Positions 55,188 through 64,000 of a DNA stretch of 64,000 bases are shown one piece after another (position 1 is the stretch's first letter; each line of letters begins with the position of its first letter). The stretch is from Paenibacillus sp. DCT19 (GTDB lineage: Bacteria > Bacillota > Bacilli > Paenibacillales > Paenibacillaceae). Made by a program: the position numbers and the translations under genes. The stretch is from positions 5,996,001 through 6,060,000 of the forward strand of contig NZ_CP029639.1 of the NCBI RefSeq assembly GCF_003268635.1. Direction: 5' to 3'. The notes below the pieces were generated by a model. The model saw nothing but the letters and a program-made list of their open reading frames with translations. It was not told where the DNA came from and searched no databases.

Positions 55188-56687
55188 GTGAAACGTTCTG
55201 ATTCGTGGTCAAGCATAGACTGGAAGCCCGATCCCTCACAACCCTTGCCACTGTATCAACAAATCGAACTGTACATCCGCCAGAAAATTACGAGTGGCGA
55301 GTGGGCTCCAGGAACCCGCTTGCCTTCCCAGCGAACCTTAGCTGAATCTATGGGGATTAATCGCAGCACACTTGTCAGTGCGCTGGATAATCTCACGGCC
55401 GCAGGTATGATTGAGGGTAGGCATGGCGGTGGTACGTATGTATGCAGCTTGGACTGGAACGCTCTACCTACTCGGGAAATGCCCAATTGGGAAGAAGCCT
55501 CCGAGGAGGGCTCTTATTATCCTAACCTCCCAGAAGTGCAGCAGATCAACCGATCGGAATTTGAGCCAGGCATCATCCGCCTCGGTACAGGTGAGCTGGC
55601 TCCAGAGCTTATGCCACATGACGAATTCAATGAAATTTTGCTCACCTTATCCCGTCGTTCCCATAGCCTGAATTATTTGGAGCCACAGGGTAGTTTGGAG
55701 CTACGTATTGCGCTGGCTGCGTATTTACAGAAGGTTCATGACATTCAAGCATCACCTGCATCCATTTTGATCGTATCCGGTTCCATTCAGGCGCTGAATC
55801 TCGTATCTGTAGGTCTGCTTCCAAGGGGAGCAACGGTCTTACTGGAGAAACCCTCGTATCTGTATTCGATCCATGCTTTTCAGTCTGCCGGACTGAAGAT
55901 GGGCGGCATTCCTTTAGACGACGAAGGCATACAGCTTGTTGAATTGAGCCAAGCGTCCAATCGAGCTTTCAAGCAAGGTAATTTTCCGCTCCTCTATACG
56001 ATTCCTAGCTTCCACAACCCAACAGGCAATCTGATGAGCGCACAGCGCCGTGAAGAGCTGCTGGCTACGGCATACACGACCGGGTTCTCCATTCTGGAAG
56101 ATGCCGCATACACGGATCTATGGCTGGATGAGCCTGTCCCTAAGCCACTGAAGGCGTTAGATCGAGGGGGACGCGTACTGCATATGGGCACGCTGTCAAA
56201 AGCAGTCAGTCCCGGTCTGCGGCTTGGCTGGTTGGTCGGCCCGGAACCTGTCATTCGCCGGCTCGCAGATATTAAGATGCAGACCGATTATGGGACAAGC
56301 TCGCTGGCACAAGAAGCTGCTGCGCTATGGTTCGCTGACGGATATCACGAGCGGCACATGGATCGTCTAAGACCTGAGCTACGTAGCCGACGTGACTATA
56401 TGTTGGAGCTGCTGCAACGATATTTAGGTGAACTTGCTCAGTGGAATATACCTCGTGGTGGGTTCTATATTTGGCTGAAGTTGACTTGTGCTCCCCTCTC
56501 CATTAGACGCCTCTTCCAGATCTGCTTGGATCGTGGTGTACTTATCCACCCGGGATACCTGTACAACCGTCTAGATCAAGAGCATATTCGCCTGTCTTAT
56601 GCGTATTGCACGCCAGAGCAGATGGAACAGGGACTGAGCATTCTTGCAGAAACTGTACGTGAGTTGCTCACTTCTCTTGAAAAGTAA
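55188..56687 (+). CDS. MocR-type regulator (GntR HTH fused to class I aminotransferase)
   Basis: A 499-aa fusion. Residues about 15-85 are a GntR winged HTH (LYQQIELYIRQKITSGEWAPGTRLPSQRTLAESMGINRSTLVSALDNL). Residues about 125-495 are an aminotransferase-like domain with YLEPQGSLELRIALAAYL, the PLP Asp region (LEDAAYTDLWL) and the Lys in HMGTLSKAVSPGLRLGW. MocR proteins use PLP and an amino-compound ligand to control transcription; examples are GabR and PdxR. GTG start, GGAGG ten bases upstream. The divergent LysE exporter is the likely target. Confidence 0.92.
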   Translation: MKRSDSWSSIDWKPDPSQPLPLYQQIELYIRQKITSGEWAPGTRLPSQRTLAESMGINRSTLVSALDNLTAAGMIEGRHGGGTYVCSLDWNALPTREMPNWEEASEEGSYYPNLPEVQQINRSEFEPGIIRLGTGELAPELMPHDEFNEILLTLSRRSHSLNYLEPQGSLELRIALAAYLQKVHDIQASPASILIVSGSIQALNLVSVGLLPRGATVLLEKPSYLYSIHAFQSAGLKMGGIPLDDEGIQLVELSQASNRAFKQGNFPLLYTIPSFHNPTGNLMSAQRREELLATAYTTGFSILEDAAYTDLWLDEPVPKPLKALDRGGRVLHMGTLSKAVSPGLRLGWLVGPEPVIRRLADIKMQTDYGTSSLAQEAAALWFADGYHERHMDRLRPELRSRRDYMLELLQRYLGELAQWNIPRGGFYIWLKLTCAPLSIRRLFQICLDRGVLIHPGYLYNRLDQEHIRLSYAYCTPEQMEQGLSILAETVRELLTSLEK

Positions 56688-56693
56688 ATTCAA

Positions 56694-56742
56694 AAGCCGC
56701 CAAGAACGGAGCGAGAATTCGCTCTCAATCTTGGCGGCTTGT
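56694..56742. terminator. Terminator after the MocR gene
   Basis: Stem AAGCCGCCAAGA / TCTTGGCGGCTT with an inner GAGCGA / TCGCTC stem; the tail GTTAATAT is weak in T. Confidence 0.75.
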
Positions 56743-56841
56743 TAATATATTTTAGAATCTCTGCTTTATATCCTTTGCTCTGTATTCTGCACTCTCTCTT
56801 CCTTGCCCCTTACATCTGCTCCTCGTTTAGTCTTCTCTCGC

Positions 56842-57669
56842 TTATCCTTTTACTGCACCCTCAGCAATCCCTTCCATGATGAACTTCTGGAAGAAAGCAT
56901 AGATCAGAATGACGGGAATTGCGGTTAACACCAAGGAAGATAGAATTAGCGGCCATTCCTTGTTGTATTCGCCAAACAGCATATTCGTGGACAAAATGAG
57001 CGTGTAGTTATTCACATCGGTGAGCATCAACAAAGGTAACAAGAAATCATTCCATATCCAGAGGAAATCCAAAATCGCAATAGTTACCGTGATCGGTAAT
57101 AATAACGGGAAAATGATCTGAAAAAATGTCTGGAACTCATTACATCCATCCATCTGTGCAGACTCCTCTAATTCCCGCGGAATTGACTTCACAAACCCGT
57201 GATAGAGGAAGATTGCCATGTTAACGCCAAGTCCAATGTAGATCAGAGCCAATCCATACGTGCTGCCCTGAACTGAAAGTCCTCTTGCCATCCGTGTCAG
57301 CGGGATCATAATCGAGTGAAACGGAACCAGCATGGATGCTACAAACAGGAAGAAGATCATGTTACTGAGTCGGCCTGATGTTCGTGACAGCTTGTATCCA
57401 GCCATGGAGGCTGTGAGTACAATGCCGCCGATGCCAAGAAATGAGACAATTGCCGAGTTCATGGAGCTGTGCAGCAGATTGATTTTGGTAAATGCGTCCG
57501 CATAATTCTCCCAGTGCAGCTTGGTCGGCAGTGCGATAAAGGATTGGAACATCTCGCCTTGTGTCTTGAACGAGTTCACCACAGCCATATAGATCGGCAG
57601 CATCGCGAAGAGAGAACCTATGATAAGCAGCAGTCGGATGAGATAGCTGTTCAGTCGTTGTATCCTCAT
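56842..57669 (-). CDS. Carbohydrate ABC transporter permease (MalG/CUT1 type)
   Basis: A 275-aa permease with six membrane helices and the EAA loop PRELEESAQMDGCNEFQTFFQIIFPLLLPI, C-terminus FQKFIMEGIAEGAVKG typical of MalG-like subunits. It overlaps the other permease gene by ATGA. It forms the inner-membrane channel with that permease. No ATPase gene is present, so a shared MsmX-like ATPase encoded elsewhere is expected. Confidence 0.93.
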   Translation of the reverse strand: MRIQRLNSYLIRLLLIIGSLFAMLPIYMAVVNSFKTQGEMFQSFIALPTKLHWENYADAFTKINLLHSSMNSAIVSFLGIGGIVLTASMAGYKLSRTSGRLSNMIFFLFVASMLVPFHSIMIPLTRMARGLSVQGSTYGLALIYIGLGVNMAIFLYHGFVKSIPRELEESAQMDGCNEFQTFFQIIFPLLLPITVTIAILDFLWIWNDFLLPLLMLTDVNNYTLILSTNMLFGEYNKEWPLILSSLVLTAIPVILIYAFFQKFIMEGIAEGAVKG

Positions 57670-58550
57670 GCTTCCACCTCTTTCTTCTTCATCACCGTAA
57701 TCTGAATCAATGTGAAGATCAGAACGATGATGAATAGCACAACCGATTTGGCACTTGCATATCCATACCTGAAGTTATTGGAGAATGCCTCTTCATAGAT
57801 GTTCATCGTAATAACCTGTGTGGCTCTACCCGGGCCGCCACCTGTCAGACCATATACCACTTCAAACACTTTGAAAGCACCGTTCAATGTCAGGAAGAAA
57901 CAGATCGTTATCGCATGAGTAATCATCGGCATGACCACATTACGCAACACCTGGAATGCATTCGCTCCATCGATCGTGGCAGCTTCCTTCAGACTCTTCG
58001 GCACACCTTGCAATGCTGCAAGATAGATGATCATCATGTACCCCACACCATTCCAGAGCGACACGATAATGATGGAGTAAAAGGAGACCTTGGGATCACC
58101 CAGCCATTGCTGATCCAGTAGAGAGAACGCAAGTTTCTCAGCAAGCTGGGGAAGCACTTGGGAGAATATGAATGTCCACATAAATGCACTGATGATTGTA
58201 CTAATCATATTGGGCATGAAAAACAACGTTCGAAACAATCCTTTGCTACGTGTCCGTGTCTCAATGAACACGGCGAGCAGCAAAGCGATCCCATTTTGCA
58301 GAATAAGCATAAACACCACATACTTCATCGTGAACCACAAGGAATTCAGAAAGTCTGGGTCTTCCTTAAACAGTTCGATAAAATTACTTAGACCAATGAA
58401 GCTATAATCCCGATTAAGTCCGTTCCAGTCCGTCAAGCTATAAAACATACCGCTAAATGTCGGGATCAGCAGGAATATCGCATAAATGACAAAGGCAGGC
58501 GCAGTGAACGCGAGCAATGACAGATACTTCTTGAACACATTCGTAGCCAT
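57666..58550 (-). CDS. Carbohydrate ABC transporter permease (MalF/CUT1 type)
   Basis: A 294-aa permease of the MalF/UgpA group: six hydrophobic segments, the N-terminal FVIYAIFLLIPTFSGMFYSLTDWNG motif and the EAA loop PKSLKEAATIDGANAFQVLRNVVMPMI. GGGGGAG precedes the ATG. It is separated from the binding-protein gene upstream by 228 bp holding a strong hairpin. Confidence 0.93.
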   Translation of the reverse strand: MATNVFKKYLSLLAFTAPAFVIYAIFLLIPTFSGMFYSLTDWNGLNRDYSFIGLSNFIELFKEDPDFLNSLWFTMKYVVFMLILQNGIALLLAVFIETRTRSKGLFRTLFFMPNMISTIISAFMWTFIFSQVLPQLAEKLAFSLLDQQWLGDPKVSFYSIIIVSLWNGVGYMMIIYLAALQGVPKSLKEAATIDGANAFQVLRNVVMPMITHAITICFFLTLNGAFKVFEVVYGLTGGGPGRATQVITMNIYEEAFSNNFRYGYASAKSVVLFIIVLIFTLIQITVMKKKEVEA

Positions 58551-58711
58551 AGAATCTCCCCCTTTTACTATAAGTGCGTGTTCAAAAAGGCGGTTTTCAG
58601 CTTTTGAACAACCTCTATAAACAGACTTAGTATGAACGGGGGAACGAAGTGCGTTCTGCCAGCCGTTTCATCTGCTTAGAGACTTCGAGGAAATATAGTG
58701 CCGCTAAGTTT

Positions 58712-58748
58712 GTTGACAAAATCCTAGTACAGCAGGGATTTTGTCAAC
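58712..58748. other. Large inverted repeat between binding-protein and permease genes
   Basis: Perfect 13-bp arms GTTGACAAAATCC / GGATTTTGTCAAC around an 11-base loop, extended outward by CCGCTA / TAGCGG and TAGT / ACTA (about 58697-58761). There is no T-run. It may protect the 3' end of the binding-protein mRNA or partly terminate before the permeases. Confidence 0.65.
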
Positions 58749-58778
58749 CATAGCGGGTACTAAGTTACTCGCAGCTCC

Positions 58779-60059
58779 TTACTTGTTGACTTTGTTGTAT
58801 GACTTCCATGCCTTGTCGAGTGCATCAATAACCTGCTGCTGATTCAACTGACCGGAGTAGTAACCTTGCAGTACTTTACCAGACTCATCTTTGACCGCTT
58901 GAGGAACAGCCGGATCTTGATAAGCTTTGCCTTCATTCACATATTTCAGCGCATCGTCAACCCAAGGGAAGCTCTTGAAGTCATGAATCTTAGCCACAGG
59001 GTTGAACTTCAAGGCTTCATAGAAGCCGCTGGAATCCTTGTCATCGAGCACATAGTTTACAAAATCGAGCGCCACTTCTTTGTTCTTACTTGAAGAGGAT
59101 ACCGCTAGTGAAGTGGATGTACTCAGGTTAATCTTTGTATTGTCCGGGTTGTCGTCAATCGGCATTGGTGCCACACCAAAGTTCATGTCCGGGTTAGATT
59201 TCAAGATTGTCTCTGCATACCATGGCCCTTGAACCCACATTGCCGCTTTGCCTGTTGCAAAGGCTGCCGCTGCATCGTCTGGTCCTACTTCCAGCGCTCT
59301 TTCCGTACCATTGGCTGTAACCAGATCGAAGATATCGAAGATCGCCTTCATGTCCGAGAATGAGCCTTGATCCTGATTCATTTTATCTAAGAAATCCTTG
59401 TGATCCGTCTGTGACAGCGCGCCTACCGTAAGTGGCAGGAAGAGCTGAGGAACCCAGGCCTCTTTGTAGGAAAGTTCAAATGGTGTAATACCTGCTGAAT
59501 TCAGCTTCTCTACCACTGCTTTCATCTCGGTTAAAGTCGTTGGTACCTCCAACCCTTGCTCTTCGAAAATATCCTTGTTATAGAGGTATCCCCAAGATAG
59601 CGTTTCCAAAGGTACGGCTACGACTTTTCCACTTGAATCAGTAACCGATGGCTTAACTGAATCGAGCAGTTTATCCACGAATGGTTGCCCGGATAGATCC
59701 TCCAAGTACCCTGCCTTACTGAACGGTGGAATCTCGTTCACAGCATGAAGGGCGAATACGTCTGGTGCATCATTGGAGGCAAGACGTGTTTTGAGAATTT
59801 GAGCTGCATTATCTGCTGGCGGCATCTCCAGTTGCACGTTCACTTCAATATTTTTCTCGGCTTTTTCCTTGGCTTTGAACTGTTCTATATATTTATCGTA
59901 ATGTTCTTTCAGCCGTGGTTGTGCGACGAATATTTTGAGTGAAACGGTGCTTCCTGCTGCAGTGCCTCCCTCCGAACTATCTGTACCCGCATTGGAGCCG
60001 CAACCTGCCAGCAGAACGCTTACCAGAACCGCACTCGCTACGCTTTTCCATATCTTCAT
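58779..60059 (-). CDS. Sugar ABC transporter substrate-binding lipoprotein (family 1)
   Basis: A 426-aa lipoprotein. The signal peptide ends VLLAGC (lipid Cys at about 20), then GSNAGTDSSEGGTAAG linker and a MalE-like two-lobed fold (RLASNDAPDVFALHAVNEIPPFSKAGYLEDLS; ATGKAAMWVQGPWYAETIL). It delivers sugars or oligosaccharides to the permeases downstream. Given the beta-galactosidase gene nearby, galactosides are plausible. It is controlled presumably by the YesN/YesM pair directly upstream. Confidence 0.93.
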   Translation of the reverse strand: MKIWKSVASAVLVSVLLAGCGSNAGTDSSEGGTAAGSTVSLKIFVAQPRLKEHYDKYIEQFKAKEKAEKNIEVNVQLEMPPADNAAQILKTRLASNDAPDVFALHAVNEIPPFSKAGYLEDLSGQPFVDKLLDSVKPSVTDSSGKVVAVPLETLSWGYLYNKDIFEEQGLEVPTTLTEMKAVVEKLNSAGITPFELSYKEAWVPQLFLPLTVGALSQTDHKDFLDKMNQDQGSFSDMKAIFDIFDLVTANGTERALEVGPDDAAAAFATGKAAMWVQGPWYAETILKSNPDMNFGVAPMPIDDNPDNTKINLSTSTSLAVSSSSKNKEVALDFVNYVLDDKDSSGFYEALKFNPVAKIHDFKSFPWVDDALKYVNEGKAYQDPAVPQAVKDESGKVLQGYYSGQLNQQQVIDALDKAWKSYNKVNK

Positions 60060-60216
60060 CTCTTATGACCTCCCGGTGTGACTGGTTTGTCTTTCATGGG
60101 ATTATTATATACCACTAAATGAAAGCGCTTCATTGGACAAAATTAGACTCATGGATTGTATTATTTTAAACCTTAATCCAAGTCACGATTCTAGAAACGC
60201 GAGTGTACGGCATGTA

Positions 60217-61314
60217 TTAGTCGAATGAGTTCGTATGACTCTTACGCATCTCACCAGGCGATAACCCAAAGTGTTTTTTGAATACACGGTAAAAGTATGA
60301 TACGTCCTCATATCCCGTCATTTCTGCGATATGTTTGAACGGAATCTGGTCATCTAGCACCCACTCTTTGGCTCTCGCCATACGCAGCTGTACGATATAA
60401 TCACTCACATTCACGCCATATTCCCGCTTGAACACCTTACTCATATATTCCTTGCTGACAAAAAAGATCTGTGCAAGCTGCTCCAATGTAATGAGCTCCA
60501 TGCAATGCTGCTCAATGTATTGCTTCACTTCGTCCAGATTCAACCGATTCTTGAATTTGCGCTGTGCAATCAATTGCTCCAACGCCTGCTCATAAGAAGC
60601 AGCCACCCATTCCACAGCAGTCGAAATGGAGGATAGAATATGGGCAGGTGGCAACACAGCTGAGGATGAATGCTGCTCACACAACGCATTGGTTACACAA
60701 AGCTCTGTATGCAACGTCTGCAATTCGTATACGATTCTCCCTAGTTGCTGAGGTCTGTGAATCCCTGTAACCTCCAATGTGTTCTCCAACTGCTGGAACA
60801 ATTCTTGAAGCCCTGCAGCATTCAGATCGTTGAAGCGCAGCCGGAGCTGATGTTGAAATACCGAAAACTCACTAGCAAAGGCCGACGAATACGCCTCCCA
60901 GGATTCAGGCCCGTATGCTGTCTTTTCCAGTTCGCGTAGGCACTTGGCTAATACCGCATTTAACTCTTCTGGATTCACAGGCTTCAATAAATAATCTGCC
61001 GCACGGTGACGGATCGCATGCTTCGCATAATTGAAATCGTCATACCCACTGACCACAATCACTTTAATCATCGGATACTGTGCACTTAACGTCTGTAGCA
61101 GCTCTACACCGTCTGTACCGGGCATTCGCATGTCCGTAATGATAATATGAGGCTGAAGCTGTCCAATTAACTGTAGCGCCTCCTGACCGTCCTCCGCCTC
61201 ACCGGCTACGATCATGCCAAGCTCTGCCCACGCCCCCAGGTTACGTAAAATATCTCGATTCCACGGCTCGTCGTCCACGAGCAACACTTTATACTGCATT
61301 TGCCCCTTACTCAT
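60217..61314 (-). CDS. YesN-type response regulator (receiver + AraC HTH)
   Basis: A 365-aa regulator. The receiver (residues about 8-125) has LLVDDEPWNRDIL, the phosphorylated Asp in IIITDMRMPGTDG, VIVVSGYDDFNYAKHAI and LLKPVNPEELN. A helical middle section precedes the AraC-type HTH (NLDEVKQYIEQHCMELITLEQLAQIFFVSKEYMSKVFKREYG; IAEMTGYEDVSYFYRVFKKHFGLSPGEMR). It overlaps the kinase gene by four bases. It likely activates the sugar ABC transporter operon downstream. Confidence 0.94.
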   Translation of the reverse strand: MSKGQMQYKVLLVDDEPWNRDILRNLGAWAELGMIVAGEAEDGQEALQLIGQLQPHIIITDMRMPGTDGVELLQTLSAQYPMIKVIVVSGYDDFNYAKHAIRHRAADYLLKPVNPEELNAVLAKCLRELEKTAYGPESWEAYSSAFASEFSVFQHQLRLRFNDLNAAGLQELFQQLENTLEVTGIHRPQQLGRIVYELQTLHTELCVTNALCEQHSSSAVLPPAHILSSISTAVEWVAASYEQALEQLIAQRKFKNRLNLDEVKQYIEQHCMELITLEQLAQIFFVSKEYMSKVFKREYGVNVSDYIVQLRMARAKEWVLDDQIPFKHIAEMTGYEDVSYFYRVFKKHFGLSPGEMRKSHTNSFD

Positions 61315-63101
61315 AAGCGTTCGCCTCCTGTTGAACAGGGAATACGGATCATCACTCTCGTGCCCTGTCCTTGTTCACTTTCAATTCTCATGCCATACGC
61401 AGGCCCGAAATTCATTACGATTCGTGACGCAGCATTCACAAGACCAATGCTTGTACCTGTGCTCCAGACACGATCCCCCTGTTGAGACATCTTCGACAGT
61501 CTTGATTGCATCTCGCTTAATTTGTCCTGATCGATCCCAACACCATTGTCACTTATTCGGATAAGCACTTCATCTTGCTCACGAATCACCTCTACGCTCA
61601 GTTTCCACTCTCCTTGCTTCTTCTCCAAACCATGGACAAAAGCATTCTCCACGATAGGCTGTAGGGATAGCTTAGGAATGTAACAGTCACCAATGACGCC
61701 ATCGATCTCCAGACTGTATTCCAGCTTGCTCGCGAATCGTTGTTTCTGAATCAACATATAGTGCTCCAATTGATCTAATTCGGATTGTAGCGGCACAAGA
61801 CCATCCGGGGCTCTGACGATATAACGGAACATCTCGCTTAATGCCCGAATGACTCTGTAGCTGTCCTCCGGTTTCTGTGAATAAATCATGCCGCCGATCA
61901 TCTGTAATGTATTTTGGAGAAAATGAGGATGGATCTGTGATTGCAACGCTTTGAGCTCCGCGGTCTGTTTCTCTAAATTCATTAAATAATTATCCCGAAT
62001 GTGCTCACGGATGCGGCTCGCCATGCCATGGAGATTTTTCTCCAGCAGCCCAATCTCATCCACCCTTCCACTGCGAACCACCTCTTTATCCTTAATGAGT
62101 CGAATGCCCTTCATGGCATTGGCCAATCTAACAATCGGTTTCGAGGTGCGCCATGCTACTAAAACTGCAATCCCAATAGAAAATGCAGCCGCCAGTCCGC
62201 CCACCACAAGCCCGTATTTCATCGTTTCTAGCGCGCTCTCATTAATGACATGGGCAGGCACAACTTTAATAAGACGTAGCCCCGATGGCTCAATGGAGTT
62301 ATAAAATACGTACGCGTTGGCTGTGCGAATTAAACCCGACTCATTGGTAGACTTCGTTACTTGTTGCAGCGCTTCCGTATATGGCGGTTGCGTGCGGTCA
62401 GGCTGATAGAGAATTGCCCCTGATCGATCTGCAATGTACACCGAATAATCTCCCCGAGTGTCGAGTAGCTCCAGTGTTTGATTGAATTCAGCCCATTTCA
62501 CTTCAAGACTGATTGCCCCAATCTGTTCCTGATCTTCAAACCGGTTCATGCTACGAGTCATATGAAACTTATCCGGGTCACTCTCATCATTGATGATAGT
62601 AAAGTCCTTATGCTGATCAAAAAGCTCACGATACCCCTTCGGAATTTGTGTAACGGTTTTGATTCGGCTCTCCATCGAGTTGAAGGTGAACAACGTATCT
62701 AATTCCTTCAAATACAGCTCCACACCAAATACATAATTTCCAGCGGAGTAATAGACACTGTTTAACATATTGAACATGGATTTTTGCTCATCAAACCGAC
62801 TTGCCGCCGAAGCATCCTTATTCAATGCAAGGTATTGGTGAACCTCATCACTGATCTGGATGGAGTAGACGATATTATTCATGCGGGCGAATTGCTCGCC
62901 CAGATAGATCGAAGCCCAGTTCATATTAGCGCGGTTCGTTTGCATAATCTCTTCTTCCATGGAAGAACGAGTATTCTCCGCAGCCATCGCCGTCATGACA
63001 ATGACAGGCAGCACGGCAAGCAGAGCCATCGTGAGAATCAATTTGTTGCGAATGCTACGTTTAAACGGATCTGTAAGCTTGCGATAAAGTTCGGTTAACA
63101 C
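61311..63101 (-). CDS. YesM-type sensor histidine kinase
   Basis: About 596 aa. TM1 (LILTMALLAVLPVIVMTAMAA), extracellular sensor (about 55-265), TM2 (YGLVVGGLAAAFSIGIAVLVAW), HAMP, a His_kinase domain with ALQSQIHPHFLQNTLQMIG and an HATPase_c domain (NAFVHGLEK; IRISDNGVGIDQDKL; GTSIGLVNAASRI). I choose GTG 63101 because GGGAG lies eight bases upstream; reading further upstream would cross a terminator hairpin. It partners the YesN protein, sensing sugars or a sugar-binding protein. Confidence 0.9.
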   Translation of the reverse strand: MLTELYRKLTDPFKRSIRNKLILTMALLAVLPVIVMTAMAAENTRSSMEEEIMQTNRANMNWASIYLGEQFARMNNIVYSIQISDEVHQYLALNKDASAASRFDEQKSMFNMLNSVYYSAGNYVFGVELYLKELDTLFTFNSMESRIKTVTQIPKGYRELFDQHKDFTIINDESDPDKFHMTRSMNRFEDQEQIGAISLEVKWAEFNQTLELLDTRGDYSVYIADRSGAILYQPDRTQPPYTEALQQVTKSTNESGLIRTANAYVFYNSIEPSGLRLIKVVPAHVINESALETMKYGLVVGGLAAAFSIGIAVLVAWRTSKPIVRLANAMKGIRLIKDKEVVRSGRVDEIGLLEKNLHGMASRIREHIRDNYLMNLEKQTAELKALQSQIHPHFLQNTLQMIGGMIYSQKPEDSYRVIRALSEMFRYIVRAPDGLVPLQSELDQLEHYMLIQKQRFASKLEYSLEIDGVIGDCYIPKLSLQPIVENAFVHGLEKKQGEWKLSVEVIREQDEVLIRISDNGVGIDQDKLSEMQSRLSKMSQQGDRVWSTGTSIGLVNAASRIVMNFGPAYGMRIESEQGQGTRVMIRIPCSTGGERL

Positions 63102-63118
63102 GGCGCCCACTCCCAAGC

Positions 63119-63160
63119 AAAAATAAGACAAACGCCCCAGCATATTGCCGAGGGCGTCTT
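63119..63160 (-). terminator. Terminator upstream of the kinase gene
   Basis: On the minus strand AAGAC.GCCC / GGGCGTTTGTCTT forms a stem followed by ATTTTTG. It probably ends transcription from the beta-galactosidase gene. Confidence 0.65.
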
Positions 63161-63199
63161 GGTCTTTTGTTTTCAATTATTATGCGGCGTGCTTATCTG

Positions 63200-63386
63200 T
63201 ATAGATTGAACTAATTTTTTACACTGACCACTGCGATGACAGAACAACATTCCGATCGCTGTTATCCCCAGATTTTTTTGATTCCCCTTTATGAAGGGGA
63301 AAATCCGGGGATAAAGGCGAACGCTCCGCTTCTCCATGTTATTTCTGTCCTCTCCGTTCTTGTGTAAATGTGTAGTTCGATCTATA
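63200..63386. repeat. Palindromic MITE-like intergenic repeat, copy 2
   Basis: A 187-bp element nearly identical to 10469-10656, same orientation. Inverted ends TATAGATTGAACTA... and ...TAGTTCGATCTATA. The inner hairpin changes in a compensating way (CCCCTTT / AAGGGG here, CCTTT / AAAGG in copy 1). It begins five bases past the beta-galactosidase stop codon, between that stop and its terminator. Confidence 0.8.
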
Positions 63387-63390
63387 TGAT

Positions 63391-64000
63391 CTACCCTTGT
63401 TGCTCGATAATCTGAATTCCCCACCGCTCCAGTTCAATCGTCTGACCTTTCTCTACCGCAGTTCCAGTCAGAAGCTCGGTTCCGCCTTCCTGTGTGTGTA
63501 CGAAGGAAACAGGCTGATCGGAATAATTGAAATAATAACGGATGGTGTTGCCTTGCTCATTCACACCTGTCTTCACGATGATTGGGAAAGCTAACTCTTG
63601 ATCCGCCCCCATACGCCCGCTTCTTTCATCACACGCTCCAGCACCTTCTGGATGACCGCCGAGCTAGTGAAGCATCCCACATAGGTTGCTTTTCCTTGAC
63701 CATAGCTGTTCTGAGTAATTGCAGCGTATTGTCCCCAGTGCGGGTGATCGTACCATGCCAGCACCTCTGCTGTGGTCGGTGTAATGAGTTCCATCCAGGT
63801 GTGGATCTGGTTCTGCTCTTCTCCTACGGCAAAAGGATCATCTCGCAACGCAACATTTTTCGGCTCAACGAAGAGACTGTAGTTAATCCCGCACGCTTCG
63901 CTGATGATTCCCGGCTGACGTGTCGAGCGAACCTTCACATGTTCATTCGTGAACCCACTCTTGAAGGAATAGACGACGTGGCCTCCATCCTGAACGAATT
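63391..64000 (-). pseudogene. C-terminal part of a GH42-type beta-galactosidase, frameshifted, runs off the edge
   Basis: The C-terminal region of a family 42 beta-galactosidase: GHVVYSFKSGFTNEHVKVRSTRQPGIISEACGINYSLFVEP, then ITPTTAEVLAWYDHPHWGQYAAITQNSYGQGKATYVGCFTSS, and a final beta-sandwich (YYFNYSDQPVSF...ELERWGIQIIEQQ). The catalytic barrel lies beyond the window. At the C5 run 63606-63610 one base appears lost; adding it joins KEAGVWG to ADQELAFPIIVKTGVNEQ. It probably cleaves galactosides imported by the adjacent transporter. Confidence 0.82.

Noticed and set aside
63102..63176. N-terminal extension of the YesM kinase from TTG 63176
   Set aside because: The stretch encodes a terminator hairpin, and a better-placed GTG start at 63101 has a ribosome site.

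Overview
The window looks like a chromosomal segment of a Paenibacillus-type Gram-positive spore former. The pointers are Spo0E-like phosphatase, YesM/YesN two-component pairs, S-layer-homology (SLH) surface proteins, a C30 carotenoid operon, frequent TTG/GTG starts behind strong Shine-Dalgarno sites, and RRNPP-type peptide receptors like those reported in Paenibacillaceae. All functions are read from sequence; no database search was possible.

Layout. 1-3.4 kb: SUKH-4-like protein, ychF, an acetyltransferase, a membrane-anchored protein and a 56-aa Spo0E-like protein. 3.6-6.8 kb: two tandem paralogous HTH-TPR receptors. The first is frameshifted and has no peptide gene. The second is intact and overlaps by one base a 47-codon secreted propeptide ending NGHGMGS, forming a complete quorum-sensing cassette. 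7.0-9.1 kb: a leucine-rich-repeat/SLH surface protein. 9.3-18.9 kb: a C30 carotenoid operon (crtN, second crtN-like gene, crtM, CruF-like hydratase, acyltransferase, glycosyltransferase, crtP-like oxidase, then fni), read on the minus strand with nearly every junction overlapping. 19.2-20.2 kb: a CarH-type B12 photoreceptor repressor. Both its own promoter and the crt promoter carry arrays of TACA-centred direct repeats with exact 11-bp period, so light-controlled pigment synthesis is the natural reading. 20.4-28.0 kb: phospholipase-D-like protein, TetR plus paired SMR efflux genes, TetR plus RND efflux pump. 28.3-42.0 kb: PucR regulator facing a long minus-strand operon for uptake and reductive degradation of pyrimidines (ABC transporter, aminotransferase, two candidate N-carbamoyl amidohydrolases, PreT, PreA, dihydropyrimidinase). 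42.4-54.3 kb: unusual chemoreceptor, SLH-phosphatase with an autotransporter-like repeat, AraC regulator plus frameshifted lipoprotein, moaA, soluble chemoreceptor. 54.4-56.7 kb: LysE exporter divergent from a MocR regulator. 56.8-64 kb: sugar ABC transporter, YesN/YesM pair and the end of a GH42 beta-galactosidase.

Two points cut across regions. First, six genes are broken by seven apparent single-base losses, mostly in homopolymers, which suggests systematic base-calling error more than biological decay. Second, a ~188-bp palindromic element with inverted ends occurs twice, 53 kb apart.
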